Shown here piece after piece: positions 1-11,712 of a stretch of DNA of 64,000 bases. Positions within the stretch are counted from its first letter, which is position 1. The number at the start of each line of letters is the position of its first letter. The notes beneath the pieces were generated by a model. It did not search any database and had not been told where the DNA came from. It worked only from the letters and a program-made list of their open reading frames with translations. The position numbers and the translations under genes were made by a program. This stretch comes from Physcia stellaris. Lineage: Eukaryota; Ascomycota; Lecanoromycetes; Caliciales; Physciaceae. The DNA lies in NCBI GenBank assembly GCA_018902385.1, contig JABSSW010000011.1, positions 796,565 through 860,564 on the forward strand, given 5' to 3'.

Positions 1-1450
1 AAATTGAATTTCGTCGTCGTTCATGACAACAATATTATCAAAAACATCGACATAATCAAAACAAAAATTTCAAAAAATCGATTTGAAATATTCGTGCATG
101 AATCAATTTTGTTACGATCGCATTTTTTCAATTTTGTTTCGATCGACATTTCGTTCGCATGATACAATATTGCGAATATGTTTTACAAATAATCAAAATT
201 TTGAAAATTGAAATCGTTAACGTCGTCGTTTGAAAAATTATCGAAATCGAAATTATAAAAATTCGAATAAATGTTGAAATTTAATTTGTCGAAACACGAA
301 TATTCAACGTCGACATTTGTAATTTAATGAAATCAACAAAAAAAACGAAAACGCACAAATGTTCGATTTTTTGTTATGTCGTTGTTTTTGAAAATGTTGA
401 ATTGTCAAAAATTTTATCAAAATAAATCAAATTGAATCATTTACGATTTTTTATTGTATTTGTATTAACAATTGTTTGCATTCGATAAAATGATAATAGA
501 AAAAAATATCATAAAAATAACGAAAAATTGAAACAAATTCGCAAAAATTCGCAAAATTTAAAAAAAAAAAACAATATAACGATTTTGACGCGAAAATTTT
601 GAAAATTTTAAATCGAAATCAATTTCGTCAAACGAAACAAATTCGTTCAATTCACAAATTTTTTGTTATGTAAATAATTTTTCTTCATAATTAATATTAA
701 ATTTATTTTATTTTTTATTATTTATTTCGTTTCAATTCGTAACATTTTGAAATTAACGTTTTGAACGATTTTGAATTTGTAATCGTAAAATAAATGCGAT
801 AAAAATCGTTTATTACGTCGCAAACATTATTAAATTTTTCGTTGTCGACATAATATCATATATTATTATACAATCAATTTGATCAATTGACACGATAATA
901 AAAACGATTATAATAATATCGAAATTTCAAAATATCGTTCATTTTTTATTCGAAATTTTCGTTGATTATGACAAAATCAAAAAATTCATTAATTTGATTT
1001 TCGAATAAATTACGAAAATTTTTGCGTAAAAATCAACAATGAAACACATCGTAAATATGCATAATTTCAAACAATTTCAATCGATATAAATTGTTTATAC
1101 GTTGTAATATTTTGTAAAAATTTAATTTTTTGTCATCGAATTTGTCAAACGATTTGATCGTTTTAATATTTTGTCGATCGAAAAAAACGAAAATTTTTTC
1201 GACGTATTTTACGATTTTTCGATATTTATTAATTTGAATTATTATACGTTTTTAAATCATTTTTGCATAATTTCGTACGTAATTGAAAATATTTTGCATC
1301 ATGTTAATAATATTTTTTGTTTTAATCATCAAAAGTTGTTTTTTCGTTATAACATACGAGATAAAATTTAATAAAAATTCATACGAAAATGAAAATTTTT
1401 ATTGATAAAAAATGAAAATAATTTTGTTATTGCAAATATTGCGTTGTTGT
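1..1450 (-). mobile_element. family D Ty3/Gypsy remnant, copy I, 3' part (integrase C-terminus and chromodomain)
   Basis: This stretch matches, on the minus strand, the distal integrase and chromodomain part of copies A (about 13480-14240), B (about 42120-42880) and C (about 62900-63600). It shares the same short blocks in the same order, for example around 780-1060 and 1150-1380. It is heavily C-to-T mutated, and no continuous frame survives. Its LTR would lie left of the window and is not seen. The copy is interrupted at 1450 by element H and resumes at 9046: the five bases GTTGT before H are repeated directly after it. Family membership is read from shared sequence; the domain names come from the less damaged copies. 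Confidence 0.7.
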
Positions 1451-1665
1451 TGTGACGAACGTACATCGAATTCAACATCTGACAGAATTAACATCGAATT
1501 AACATCGTTATCTTATCACATCGAATGTTAAAATCGAAATTCGACTTGACGCATTCAAGAAATCAAATTTTCTACATATATTTTTGCAAATCTCATGTAT
1601 TTGCTTTTCACTTCGATATTTTCGTATAGTTATGTAATAATATCATATCATTGCATAGCATTTCA
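1451..1665 (+). repeat. 5' LTR of element H
   Basis: 215 bp, starting TGTGACGAAC and ending AGCATTTCA. It aligns without gaps to 8826-9040 with 11 differences, all transitions: nine in CpT/ApG context and two in CpA/TpG context. The target duplication GTTGT lies immediately left. No clear tRNA primer site can be read after it, as expected if mutated. Confidence 0.93.
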
Positions 1666-2189
1666 CATTATATCGAAATCATTTTTTTTTCATATTCGTT
1701 CATGATACGCGAGCATTCAAATAAACAAAGCTTTTTACAATTAAATTCAGTGAACGAATAAAAACATAATAGATTCAATCTGATTTTGATCATTCAACGA
1801 AAACAACGAAACATAATAGACTCGTTGTGAATTGAAAAAAACGAAACATAATAAATTCGTTTGTTTTGTCTTAAAAAACGTTCAAAACAGACAAATTCAC
1901 GCGATAGTTTCGATTCACAATACAACAAAACTTTTCTTTTTTATCACTTCTGACGAAGCATTCGTGCTTGAAAATCAGAAAATCATTAAATCAGAAAAAA
2001 CATCAACAAACAAACATTTTTATTCAACATTCATTTGTTTCATTATAAGCAAACATCTAGAAATTTCATTCAACATCACATCGAATTTGTCATTCTAAGT
2101 GAAATTCAATCATCAAGATTTATTTAAATCATTGTTTTGCTCATTTTTTTTTTTTTGTTTCAACAATTATTCGATTTCAATTCACAATC
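1666..2189 (+). other. leader of element H between LTR and gag
   Basis: 524 bp of AT-rich sequence. The primer-binding site would be at its left end but is not recognisable. An 88-codon open frame at 1832-2098 has no recognisable domain and may be the mutated gag N-terminus or chance. Two short repeats of a phrase like aaacataatagattcg (about 1763 and 1811) occur here. Nothing else is evident. Confidence 0.5.
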
Positions 2190-3579
2190 ATGATTTTTTC
2201 AAGTTTTTTTCTCGAAATCAATCTGAAAGATCGATTATTGCTTAGCGAAATCACACAATTGAACGTGTATGTTTCTGATCGAATAATCACAAATTTCGAA
2301 CAGCATATCATCGACATTTTTTTTGTTTTAAATTTTAATCAAGATGACGATGAACTTGATGAAAATGAATCGTTCAAAATCGTTAATTCGATAAACATTT
2401 TTTCGAAACAACAATTTCAATCAATGATCGTCAATCATCTCGACGAACTATGAACTATTTTCGAAATTTTTCGACGAGATCGAGATCGAGAAATGATCGT
2501 CATTCGAATTTGAAATTTTCAAATGAAAAACATGAAAATCAAAATCTCGAATCATAACAAAAAAAAATATGAAATCAATGAAATTTTGCGTGTCGTCAAA
2601 GTCGAAATCTTTGTTGTTCAAACTCAATGTAATGAATTTTTCAAAATTCAACGTGTTCGTGAAAATAAAAATAAACAACGAAAAAAAACTATTAAATTAT
2701 CAAAGTCTGAAGAATTTTTCAATTTCGAAAAAAAATTTCGTTTTGAATTTAAGAAGCGCTCGTTCAAACAATTTGATTTTCTTGTTGAAAAATTTCGATC
2801 TGATTTTAAGACGCGCTCGTTTCGACATTTTGATTTTTTTATTTTTTTTGAACATAAGAATTTCAATACATTCGAATACATTCGCTACGATATCTGAAAG
2901 AATAAATGCATTGATAAGTTGAAAGTCAATTTCGACTGATACGTCGATAAGTTCAAAGAGATTTTTGCAATTATTGAATGAACAGAAAAAAAATTCGCGA
3001 AGCATATCGATATTCGACGCGAAATTAAACGCAATTTTTTCGAATCAACTGATCAAATCTTCAAGCTTTTGAACGACATTTATATCGATGTTGATCATTT
3101 TCGAAACGTTCGTCGTCAATACGATGATTTGAAAATGAAATTCATTGAATTTTTCAACGAATTCTATTTCGAATTTCTTTTTTTAATCAATCAATTGCTC
3201 AAGAAGAACGAGAAAGACAAAATTCACGATTTCGAAAAAAAAAATCACAACGAAATTTCAACATGTCGACGTTGTTTTGAACGATTATGAGATTTTTGAC
3301 GATTATTTTCGCAAATTTCAAATCATGAATAACAAACATTGTCGCATCAAAAAGAACGATGTTAAAATCAATATTTTTTTCACTAGAAACAAATCATCGA
3401 CAAGTCAGTTAAGTTTTCGAGTTCGTCGCAATGAGCAATACATAAAAAATTTGAAAACTAAATATACGACTTTTTTGAAGAAAAAGACGTATAAGATTGT
3501 CATTGTTCGTTCTAATTTGTTTAAACTGAAAAAAAAATGCCGAAAGTGTGATGAAGAAAATCATTGATAAAAAAAATGC
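2190..3579 (+). pseudogene. decayed gag of element H with CCHC zinc knuckle
   Basis: Gag would form the particle that packages the element RNA. A charged N-terminal part (2190-2900) is followed by a Ty3-type capsid-like segment (about 2900-3330), including a recognisable block around 3060-3200 (FLNDIYxDVD-like, then RRQYDDLKMK). A retroviral-type knuckle C-x2-C-x4-H-x4-C lies at 3538-3579, with two stop codons between the His and the last Cys. The frame is broken several times (stops and frame changes near 2453, 2897 and 3290). The start at 2190 is the first ATG of a frame leading into recognisable sequence and is uncertain. Confidence 0.72.
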
Positions 3580-3848
3580 ATTTTTGACAAATCATTTGAT
3601 AATTGAATCGACAATTTGATCAAACAAAAAATGTTTAATTTGCAAATCATTTTTTTGATCAACGATAATTTTTCAAGCATCGACGACGATAATATAAATT
3701 TCGATGTTTCAATCACATTCGACGTTGAATCGAAAAACTAACAATTTCTTTCGAAAACGCGAAAAAGATTATCAAAGTTTGTTCACGAAACTTTCAGCAT
3801 AACATCTTTAACGAATTTCATTGTAAGTTTTTAGTTAAAAAGATAAAT

Positions 3849-4777
3849 TTGTTTTCGAATGATAAAAAAATCATGATTCATGATTTAATTGATATCGATG
3901 CTTTTGAATACGTTTTCATTAGTGAAGAAACTGCGCAAAGAATATGTCATAAATTAGAATTAATTTCAGTTTTTTTATTTCGATTTAAAAGAGTTTTTAA
4001 TTTCGAAAAAACGAAAGTCAAATCTATTATTCATCAAATATTGCTCAAAATGACGATACAGAATTATTCAGAACTTTTCGTTTCATTGTTCATCATCAGA
4101 ATAGAACAGCATTCGCTGATTTTAAAAAAATCTTGAATGAACAAACACGAAATGATTTTTAATATGATCAATAACGAATGTTATTTCATTTCAAATCATT
4201 GCGATCACGTTGAAATTTTTTTTCTGTTTTCACGTTCGTTTATATTTCAGAAATTGTTTAATTCGATTCAGCAATCGAATAAAACGTTCTATTTATCATT
4301 TTCGAATCGATTTTTAACGTCGTTTTCGTCGACAAGCGTTCAGAAATATCAGATATTTCAAAAACGATTCGTTTCGACATTTTCTCGAATAATTCTTTCT
4401 CGTTTTACTGTGAAAGACACGAAGAAAAACGAACAATCAGTAAAAAAATTTTTGATTTCAGACTTCAAATATGTCATTGAGAAAATAAACAAGAATTATT
4501 TTTCAAGTAAATTTTTCAAAAAGAAACGAAAATTGAAAATTATACGCGAAACTCAAAAATCGATTTTGATCAACGCATCAATAAAAAGACTCGACATAGT
4601 CAAGAAATTCACGCGTCGATTCAGTCGACAATTCAAAATTACAATTTTCGAGATGAAAAATGACGAACAGAATCTCGATTCTGATACATCGTTGAATGTC
4701 GTCTTTATTGACGCGACGATTTTTCAATCGCTAGTCGAATCTAAAAAAAAAAAAAAAAAAAAAATCAAGACATTTCG
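3849..4777 (+). pseudogene. decayed retropepsin and linker of element H
   Basis: An aspartic protease would cut the polyprotein. The catalytic D-T/S-G-A is seen as LIDIDAFEY (about 3882-3908): the Thr and Gly codons have become Ile and Asp by C-to-T and G-to-A changes. A flap and C-terminal half follow to about 4200 (QHSLILKKS, then a TGA where Trp is expected, then MNKHE). The rest, 4200-4777, is a Ser/Lys-rich linker to reverse transcriptase and ends in a run of about 20 A at 4743-4762. Assignment rests on the motif and on position between gag and RT. Confidence 0.72.
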
Positions 4778-6250
4778 TTGATCATGAAAAAACTGAACGA
4801 AATTATTGACAACGTCAAAAAAAAATTAATTAAAATAAAAATTGATTTTGATTTGAATTTCAAAAAAACTCTTAAGATCATGAAAACAATCGTCGAGAAA
4901 TTAAAGCGTAAAATTTTTGAATTTCTTAAACGATTCGAAAGTGTATTCAATTCGAAAAAAGTCGACAAGTTATTTTTTCATAAATTTTACGATCACAAAA
5001 TCGAATTGACGAAAAGTTCGAATCAATTATTTCGAAGTCGAGTTTATTTTTTATCGTTTAAAAAACTCGAAATCTTTCAAAAGTATTTACACGATAATTT
5101 TCAAAAAGAATTTATCAATTCAAACAAAACGTTTTATGTTTCATTCATTTTATTCGTCGTCAAGTCAAACGAACAATTTCGTTTGTGTGTCGATTATCGA
5201 AAGTTGAACGTCATAATCAAGCGTAATAATTATTTTATTTCGTTGATTGAAGAAATTCTCGCTAAAGTTATCGATTGTAAATTTTTGTTCAAGTTGAATA
5301 TTATATCGATTTTCAATAAATTTCGAATGAATTCACAAAGCGAAAATCTTATTATTTTCATATGTTCGTTAGACATTTACAAGTATCATGTGTTGTTTTT
5401 CGATTTTATCAATGATTCAGTCAATTGACAACATTACATGAATGATTTGTTGTTTGAATATATTAATCATTTTTGTCAAATGTATTTGAATGATATTTTC
5501 ATTTACAGTAAAATTCGAAAGCAACATGAGCGACATTTCATTCAAGTTTTTCAAAAGTTGAAAAAAATTGATTTTCAAATCGATATCAAGAAGTGCGAAT
5601 TTTTTCAAACAAAAATTTCATTTTTAAAAGTCATACTATCGACAGAAAATTTACGCATGAATTTCAAGAAAATGCAAAACATCGTCAATTGAATTCGCTC
5701 AACATGCATCAAGAAAATGCAAACGTTTGTGAATTTCTGCAATTTTTATCGACGTTTCATCAAAACGTTTTCGAAATTCGTCAAGTTCTTAACTCGAATG
5801 ATCAAAAAGAAAATTGATTTCGAATGAATTGATTTCGCTAACGAGACATTCGAAATTTTGAAAAAACAAATAATCGAAATTTCAATTTTTCGACATTACG
5901 ATCGCAATCGTAAAACTATTTTGAAAATCGATTTTTCAAATTGATGTTTAGATGAAGTTCTATTTCAATACGACGACGACGAAATTTTGCATTCAGTGAT
6001 TTTTTTCAGCAAGAAGATGATTTCTGTCGAGTGCAATTACGAAATATATGACAAAGAATTTCTGATCATTATTCGATGCTTAAAACATTGAAAATTCGAA
6101 CTCGAAGATATTGACGAATCAGTCGAAATTTATATCGATCACAAAAATTTCGAAAATCTTTATGACAAACAAAAATTTATTTTTCGTCAAATACGTTGAA
6201 TCGAAATTTTGACGAATTACAACATCAAATTCAATATCAATTCGAAATCA
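4778..6250 (+). pseudogene. decayed reverse transcriptase and RNase H of element H
   Basis: These domains would copy element RNA to DNA. RT fingers and palm are seen in order: FHKFYDHKIEL (about 4975), QFRLCVDYRKLN (about 5180), an FKLNIISIFNKFRM block (about 5290; family norm KLD..AFN.IR), and the catalytic YxDD box as YLNDIFIYSK (about 5485-5515), where the first Asp is now Asn. RNase H follows with TILKIDFSN (about 5920), [12 protein letters not shown] (about 6035) and IYIDHKNFE (about 6130). Stops at 5426, 5690, 5816 and 5942 are TGA, several of them where the family has Trp. The domain order is clear, and the gene is certainly non-functional. Confidence 0.88.
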
Positions 6251-6589
6251 AAAACGTCAAAACGAATGTTTTGATTAGAATGTTTGAATTTCGTTTCGTC
6301 GAAAACGACGAACGTGAATTTTATAAAAAACAAATTTTGTTGTCATTTTTTCGATTGCAATTATGTTCGATTGACGTTTAAAACGATTTATACGAACGCG
6401 TCATGCAAATCAATCGAAACAACGAAAATTGTATTAATTATCGTCAAATTTTGATCGATGAACAAATTATCAACGAAAAAATAAATTTGCAAAATTGTTT
6501 CGATCGAAACGAAATTTTTTTAAAAACGAAAATTTATGAATGTCAAACAAATTAAATTTCATGATTGAAATAATTCGTGACGTTCACGA

Positions 6590-7870
6590 TCAATTCTTTT
6601 GTGCACATTCGAACATGAATCGTATTGAAAAATTCATTAAACGTTATTATTATTGATTTAATATGAAATTATTTATCAAACGTTATATTCGTAATTGTCA
6701 CAAATGTCAACGATCGAAATTTTCACACGATAATCGTCACGAATTATTAATTTCATTGTCGATTTTTAATCAACGATGAATTGATATATCGATGAATTTC
6801 ATAATGAATTATTTGATTTCAAAACAACAATGTCATTTGTATTATTATCGATCGTTTAATCAAAAACGTCATTACGTTTTTTGCGTGACTGATGACGATG
6901 ATTTAACAATTCAAATTTGTGTCAAAATATTGTTTCATTACGTATTTCGTATTCATGAATTATTTTTTCATTATTTCAAATCGAAATGATCAATTCGTAA
7001 ATCGCGTTTGAAAAATTTTTGTAAACGATTAAAAATCAAATGTAAATTGTTTACTGTTTTTCAATCTGAAATCGATGATCAGATCGAGCGAGCGAATCAA
7101 AATATCGAAATTCGATTGCGTTTGTATTGCAATTATCGTCAAGACGATTGAGTTGATTGAATAAATATCATGAAATTCGTTGACAACAACGATGTTTCAA
7201 CAATCATCGAGTTCATTTCATTTTTCACTAATAAAAGTTATCATTTTCGAATGATTTTTGAATCAAATTTGAATGATTACGATATCATTAGAAAACGTTT
7301 GTTGACTAAGCAAGACGAATTCATTGCCGAAAAAATGAATCGTATCATCGAATACGTCAAAGTCAATGCTGTCAATGCAAAACAGAAAATGATTGCTCGA
7401 GTCAACGAGTCTCGTTTTTCAATAAGCTTTGAAATAGAAAATTACGTTTGACTAAATCGTCGTCATATAAAAACAGTTCGTTCGTCAAACAAATTGAACG
7501 ACAAAAAATTAAATTCATACAAAATGATCAAAAAAAAGATTTCGTTTATGAGTTGAAATTATTCGACGATATACACATTCATTCAATTTTTCATTTTTGA
7601 TTATTAAAAAAAAAAATTAGAAATTCGTTAAAGAAACAACATAACGATTTTTCAAAATCAATTATCGCAAACGAAATATTTGAATGAAAATTCGATAATA
7701 TATTGCAATTTCGATATCATTATTATCGTTTTCAATATCGTTGCAAATGATCGAATTGAAATTTTCATAATCGAATTTGATATTATGTCGACGATGACGA
7801 ATTTCAAAATGTTCAAAACATCGTGAATGTTTTTCACGAAATTAATTCAAAAACAACGAAATTTGTTTTA
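6590..7870 (+). pseudogene. decayed integrase and chromodomain-like tail of element H
   Basis: Integrase would insert the cDNA. The HHCC zinc region is traceable at about 6600-6720 (His-containing FVHIRT..., then NCHKCQRSK). The catalytic core runs about 6770-7160 with FIMNYLISKQ, the Q..R.NQNIE-like block near 7095 and DDWVDW-like residues near 7145. The C-terminal domain (7170-7451) is open for 93 codons. A chromodomain-like stretch with aromatic-rich residues is traceable at about 7690-7850, and such tails guide integration to heterochromatin in chromoviruses. Frames are broken by many TGA codons. The chromodomain call is weaker than the core call. Confidence 0.75.
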
Positions 7871-8164
7871 CGAAATGATTAAATTGTAAACATCGTTTAT
7901 GATCGATCAAAAAACGTCAACATGAATTCGTTACAATTCATTGTCAAATTGATTCAAATAATTTTTGTTTCGATTTTCAATTTTCATGTTATTTCGCGTT
8001 ATTTACAATCAAAATTTACGTCGCATGAAAAATTGAATCGTGTCAAAAATATTTTCAAAAATTGTCGTCAAATTTTATTGAACAATGAAAATAATAAAAA
8101 GATGTCATGCAATGAGATGAATAAACAACAAATTGTCAAAAAATTTGAATATTTACAAATTCGT

Positions 8165-8660
8165 CAACAAAATTTTCAATTGTTTATTAATGACACGCGA
8201 AATTATTTGTAAAATTCGTTCAAAATATTTGCTTTTCAAAAAATTTAATACATTCATGTTTCGTTGAATGCAATGTACGAATCAATCGTCGTATATGCGA
8301 TAACATCGACGCGTTAATCGTGATGACAAAAATTTTATCGATATAATCAAATTGTTCGTTTCGTGATATCAATTTGATGTTACAAAAATTTTCAAAATTG
8401 TTGATACGTTAAATCGAATTCACAATTGTTTGTTTATTAATGTTCGTCGAAATTATTTTTGACGAAATGTATAAATTGATTATTTTTCAAAACATTCATT
8501 ACATTCACGTTTTGTCGCATGCAATGTACACAAAAATTTTCGCATACGCGAAAATGTCAATGCGTTAAACATTGTTACGATAATTTTATTAACAAAATCA
8601 AATTGTTCATTTCATCGTAAATCGATTTGATGTTTTCACGATTTTTGACGAATCGATTTC
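8165..8660 (+). repeat. tandem duplication of about 250 bp in the 3' region of element H
   Basis: Two head-to-tail copies share the order of blocks: aattgtttattaatg, aaaattatttttg, a TGCAATGTAC box, ATATGCGA-like and GTTAA boxes, then aatcaaattgttc and aatttgatgtt. The TGCAATGTAC box occurs at about 8270 and 8521, 251 bp apart. It lies between the integrase and the 3' LTR. No coding function is visible. Confidence 0.65.
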
Positions 8661-8825
8661 GCGAACGAAATCGATTTCACAACATTTCGAATTTATTTTT
8701 TCATTTTATCAATCATTCAATTCAACGTCATTCAACAACGCATTTAAATCGCGCAAAACGTTCGTCATTAAAAAAAAAATTCAATTGATCGTTTCGAAAC
8801 GAAATTGAAAAAAAACGAAAAATAA
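8661..8825 (+). other. 3' end of element H with polypurine tract
   Basis: AT-rich sequence. Immediately before the 3' LTR is a purine-rich run, gaaattgaaaaaaaacgaaa followed by aataa. This is the expected position of the polypurine tract that primes plus-strand DNA synthesis. Confidence 0.55.
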
Positions 8826-9040
8826 TGTGACGAACGTACATCGAATTCAACATTTGACAAAATTAACATCGAATTAACATCGTTATTTTATCACATCGAA
8901 TGTTAAAATCGAAATTCGATTTGACGCATTCAAGAAATCAAATTTTTTACATATGTTTTTGCAAATTTCATGTATTTGCTTTTCATTTCGATATTTTCGT
9001 GTAATTATGTAGTAATATCATATCATTGCATAGCATTTCA
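8826..9040 (+). repeat. 3' LTR of element H
   Basis: 215 bp, same start and end as 1451-1665. It carries more C-to-T and G-to-A changes than the 5' copy (eight CpT/ApG-type changes here against one in the 5' LTR). The target duplication GTTGT follows at 9041-9045. Confidence 0.93.
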
Positions 9041-9424
9041 GTTGTTTGCAAATTCGATTATAAACAATTAAACGTTTTAATCGTTTTGTATGTAATTGCA
9101 AATTGTCGCAATTGTTTTTCGATATTTTGATTGATTTTTTCGATTTTTCATCGATTTTTAAATGAAAAACGATGAAAAATTTACATTTGATATCGAAAAT
9201 TCGACAAAATGTTTGTTAAACGAACGATATAAATTGAAAATTTCGATCAAACGTTATAAAAAAAAAAAATTTATATGTACGAAATACGTAATTGATGAAT
9301 ATTTTAATTGTAATTTCAATATTAATATTTTTCGTCGACGATACAAAACACGTAATGACGTTTTTTGTTAAATTTTCAATTATCGTTTTATAACATTATG
9401 ATCGTAAACGTCGAACAATTCGAT
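9041..9424 (-). mobile_element. continuation of family D copy I (integrase) after element H
   Basis: The sequence gttgtttgcaaattcg that follows H continues exactly as in copies A (14225 onward) and B (42885 onward). This confirms that H is inserted in an integrase of family D lying on the minus strand. Similarity stops abruptly at about 9424, where an unrelated 226-bp repeat begins. The 69-codon plus-strand frame at 9162-9371 is the antisense of this integrase and is not a gene. Confidence 0.75.
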
Positions 9425-9650
9425 AATAAAATTCATTATTATAATACAAAATTGTATAATATAAAAAAAATAAATTCATTAATTAGAAAAAATGTTGATT
9501 AAATATTACACGTGTCAAAACATTATAATTTCGAAACAATCATTTATTAATTATTTAATTAATTTTATCAATATGTCAATATCATAACAAATGCACAACA
9601 ACAAAGAAAATTGAATGTTTTCATTGACATATTTAATTTATACATATAAT
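9425..9650. repeat. inverted repeat copy 1, pair of 22450-22690
   Basis: 226 bp whose reverse complement matches about 22450-22690 along most of its length, including blocks TGTATAAATTAAAT, TTGTTGTTGTGCATTTGTTAT, GATTGTTTCGAAAT and TGTAATATTTAATCAAC. The second copy follows the chromodomain of element G, so this may be the terminal or LTR segment of a G-like element in the opposite orientation. It abuts exactly the LTR of copy A at 9651. Its identity is not settled. Confidence 0.6.
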
Positions 9651-9898
9651 TATCATAAATCGTGTTTGTATAATTGTATTGATTAATTAATTAGACGAAA
9701 ACAATAAATTTGCAAAAACAAATAAATACAAAATGTTGAAATTGCAAACAATGTACGACGTTAAATTTCAAATCACGTTAATTTCGACGTAAAATTAAAA
9801 CATAATTCGTTGTTCGATCACATATTATATTAATTATTTATTTGTCAAATTTATTTATCAAATTTATTTGTCAAAATTTGTCAAAATGTTAAAAAACA
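9651..9898 (-). repeat. 3' LTR of family D copy A
   Basis: About 248 bp, reading on the plus strand from TATCATAAATCGTG to the degraded equivalent of TGTTCGTAACA. In element sense the LTR runs TGTTACGA...TCATGATA, with an ancestral CA end likely changed to TA. To its right is a degraded polypurine tract (plus strand ttttttttcgcgaacg), which shows that the element body lies to the right. Confidence 0.85.
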
Positions 9899-10239
9899 TT
9901 TTTTTTTCGCGAACGTCGTTTAAATAATTCGTTGTTGTTTCGAAATTTTGAAAATTTTGTTGAATTGATTTGAATGACGTTTAAAAATTTTTTTAATTAT
10001 TTTATTTTTTGATATTTTGTTGTCGTTTTCAACGTTCGATAAAATTTGACAACAATTTTTCAAAATGTTTTTGACACGATTCAATTTTAAATGCGATGTA
10101 AATTTTGATTGTAAAAAACATCGAAACGATAATAAAAATTGAAAATCGAAAAAAATCGAAAAAATGAAAATCTAAATGAATGTATCGAATTTGAAATTTT
10201 CAAATTTTAATCGAATGTAATTTCAATAAAAATCAAAAT
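9899..10239 (-). other. 3' untranslated region of copy A, left of element F
   Basis: Collinear with 41756-42110 of copy B and 62550-62890 of copy C. Contains no frame of note. Element F interrupts it after AAAAT at 10235-10239, and the uninterrupted sequence can be read in copy B near 42095-42120. Confidence 0.6.
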
Positions 10240-10445
10240 TGTTATAATACAATTTTCGCAAAAACGAAATTTTGCAAATCGTTGCAATCAAAATTATTAA
10301 TATAATTTGACGAAAAAAAATTAATACGTTTTTGTTGAAATTAATGTTTTAACATTTCAAAAAAAACGACATTTATGTAATTTATTAAAATAACGAAATT
10401 CAAAACAATAAAATGATAATTTTATTGATTTTTTCGATTTCAATA
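10240..10445 (+). repeat. 5' LTR of element F
   Basis: 206 bp, starting TGTTATAATAC and ending TTTCAATA. Its strongest similarity to 13255-13460 is over the blocks TAATATAATTTGACGAAA and TTATTAAAATAACGAAATTC. It is more diverged at the left end. No primer-binding site is recognisable after it. Confidence 0.72.
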
Positions 10446-10941
10446 AATTATGATTTTCGAATTAACAATTTTCGTTACATTTAATATCAATTACAAAAAC
10501 ATGTCGAAAAAACGAAACAAAAATATTTAATCGCAAACAATATAAAAATGTAACGCAAAATTAATTCAATGAAATATTCAATTTTGTTAAATCAAAATTG
10601 ATTCAATTGTATTGACAATATTTAATATTTTGATACAAATCAATTTTCGAACATTTTATTTATTTTACGAATTTTTTACGAAACGATTAATTTTCGATTT
10701 ATTTAAAAATCGATTTTATTTTACGAAAATTTATTTATCGAATTTTTACGCGAAATTTATTTAAATTCAATTCAAAATGATTATTTTTATTTTTTGCGAT
10801 CAAATTCGCGAATTTATTTTCGCATTTAATTATTAATTTTTTCGTTTGTTTTTCGATCACGTGTTTGAAAAAAACGCAAAATTTGAAATTTTTGAATAAC
10901 ATCATAAATTTTATTGAAAATATTAAAATTTTGCGATTCAA

Positions 10942-11712
10942 TTGATTCAAAAATTCAAAAAAAACAAAAAATTATTGAACGTAAAACGAATTCAAATGAA
11001 AAACAAAATCAAACAAAAAACGAAAAATTTGATAAAACAACAAGAAAAAATTTGTCTAATCAAAAAACGAACAAAAAAATTTACGTGTAAACGTTGCAAA
11101 TATTCGATTAAATTCGATAACAATATTAAATTACACGAACATATTCGCATTCGACAAACGAAAAAGTCGAAATTTGTTCAACAATTTGTTGAATATATGA
11201 TTTCATTTTTTATTTCGTTTGTTTTATCGTTTCGATCGATAATTTTTTTATTTTCAACGTCATCGAAATTTTTATTTTTTTCGATGTTTATATCAGAAAT
11301 TTTATTCGAACGTTTAGAAAACGTATTATCGAAATCATTAATTATTTTTTTTTCAAAATTTTTGTCGATTGCAACATCATGAAAATCGATATTTTGAACA
11401 AAAATTGTTTTAAAATCAATCGTTGTATCGAAATTTTCACGTTTTTCGATTGCGACATTCAAATCGATGTACAAATTTTCGAAAAATGCAAATATTGTTT
11501 GTTCGTTTATTTCGTTTCGAAAATTTATATCATCGAGATTTTATTTCATCGTGAACGATTTGTTTCGCATGTTTGTTAAAAAGTCGAATTTATTTGATTT
11601 GCAATCAAATCAGAAAAAATCTTTGTTTTTGCGTAATTTTGACAAATGCAATTTTAAAAACAATTGCAAATTTGATTTCATACAAAATTGCATTACATTA
11701 ATTTTTCAATGA
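10942..11712 (+). pseudogene. decayed ORF with C2H2-type zinc finger inside element F
   Basis: One frame runs from 10942 to 11712 interrupted only by two TGA codons (11380 and 11395), which probably replace Trp. After a Lys/Gln-rich N-terminal part it shows a finger-like motif at about 11083-11145: C-K-R-C, then F-D-N-N, then K-L-H-E-H-I-R. The spacing and F..NN.KLH.HIR pattern resemble the finger in the Gag of element E at 50791-50856. The C-terminal part (about 11550-11712) reads VNDLFRMF...NFDKCN...FIQNCIT, which resembles a conserved tail that I believe occurs in fungal repeat-associated proteins; this is from memory and unverified. Real function unknown. The start is uncertain, since the frame may begin further upstream. 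Confidence 0.6.

Larger units (their letters stand above)
1451..9040 (+). mobile_element. element H, complete but decayed Ty3/Gypsy LTR retrotransposon with chromodomain
   Basis: A 7590-bp element bounded by 215-bp direct LTRs that begin TG and end CA, flanked by the perfect 5-bp target duplication GTTGT (1446-1450 and 9041-9045). Internal order is gag with a CCHC knuckle, protease, reverse transcriptase, RNase H, integrase and a chromodomain-like tail, the order of Ty3/Gypsy chromoviruses. Every gene is broken, mainly by TGA where Trp is expected. H keeps more CpT and ApG dinucleotides than A, D or J, so it is probably less mutated and younger. It is inserted in family D copy I. Confidence 0.92.

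Noticed and set aside
11178-11474. 98-codon minus-strand ORF in element F as a gene
   Set aside because: It is antisense to the plus-strand frame with the zinc-finger motif.
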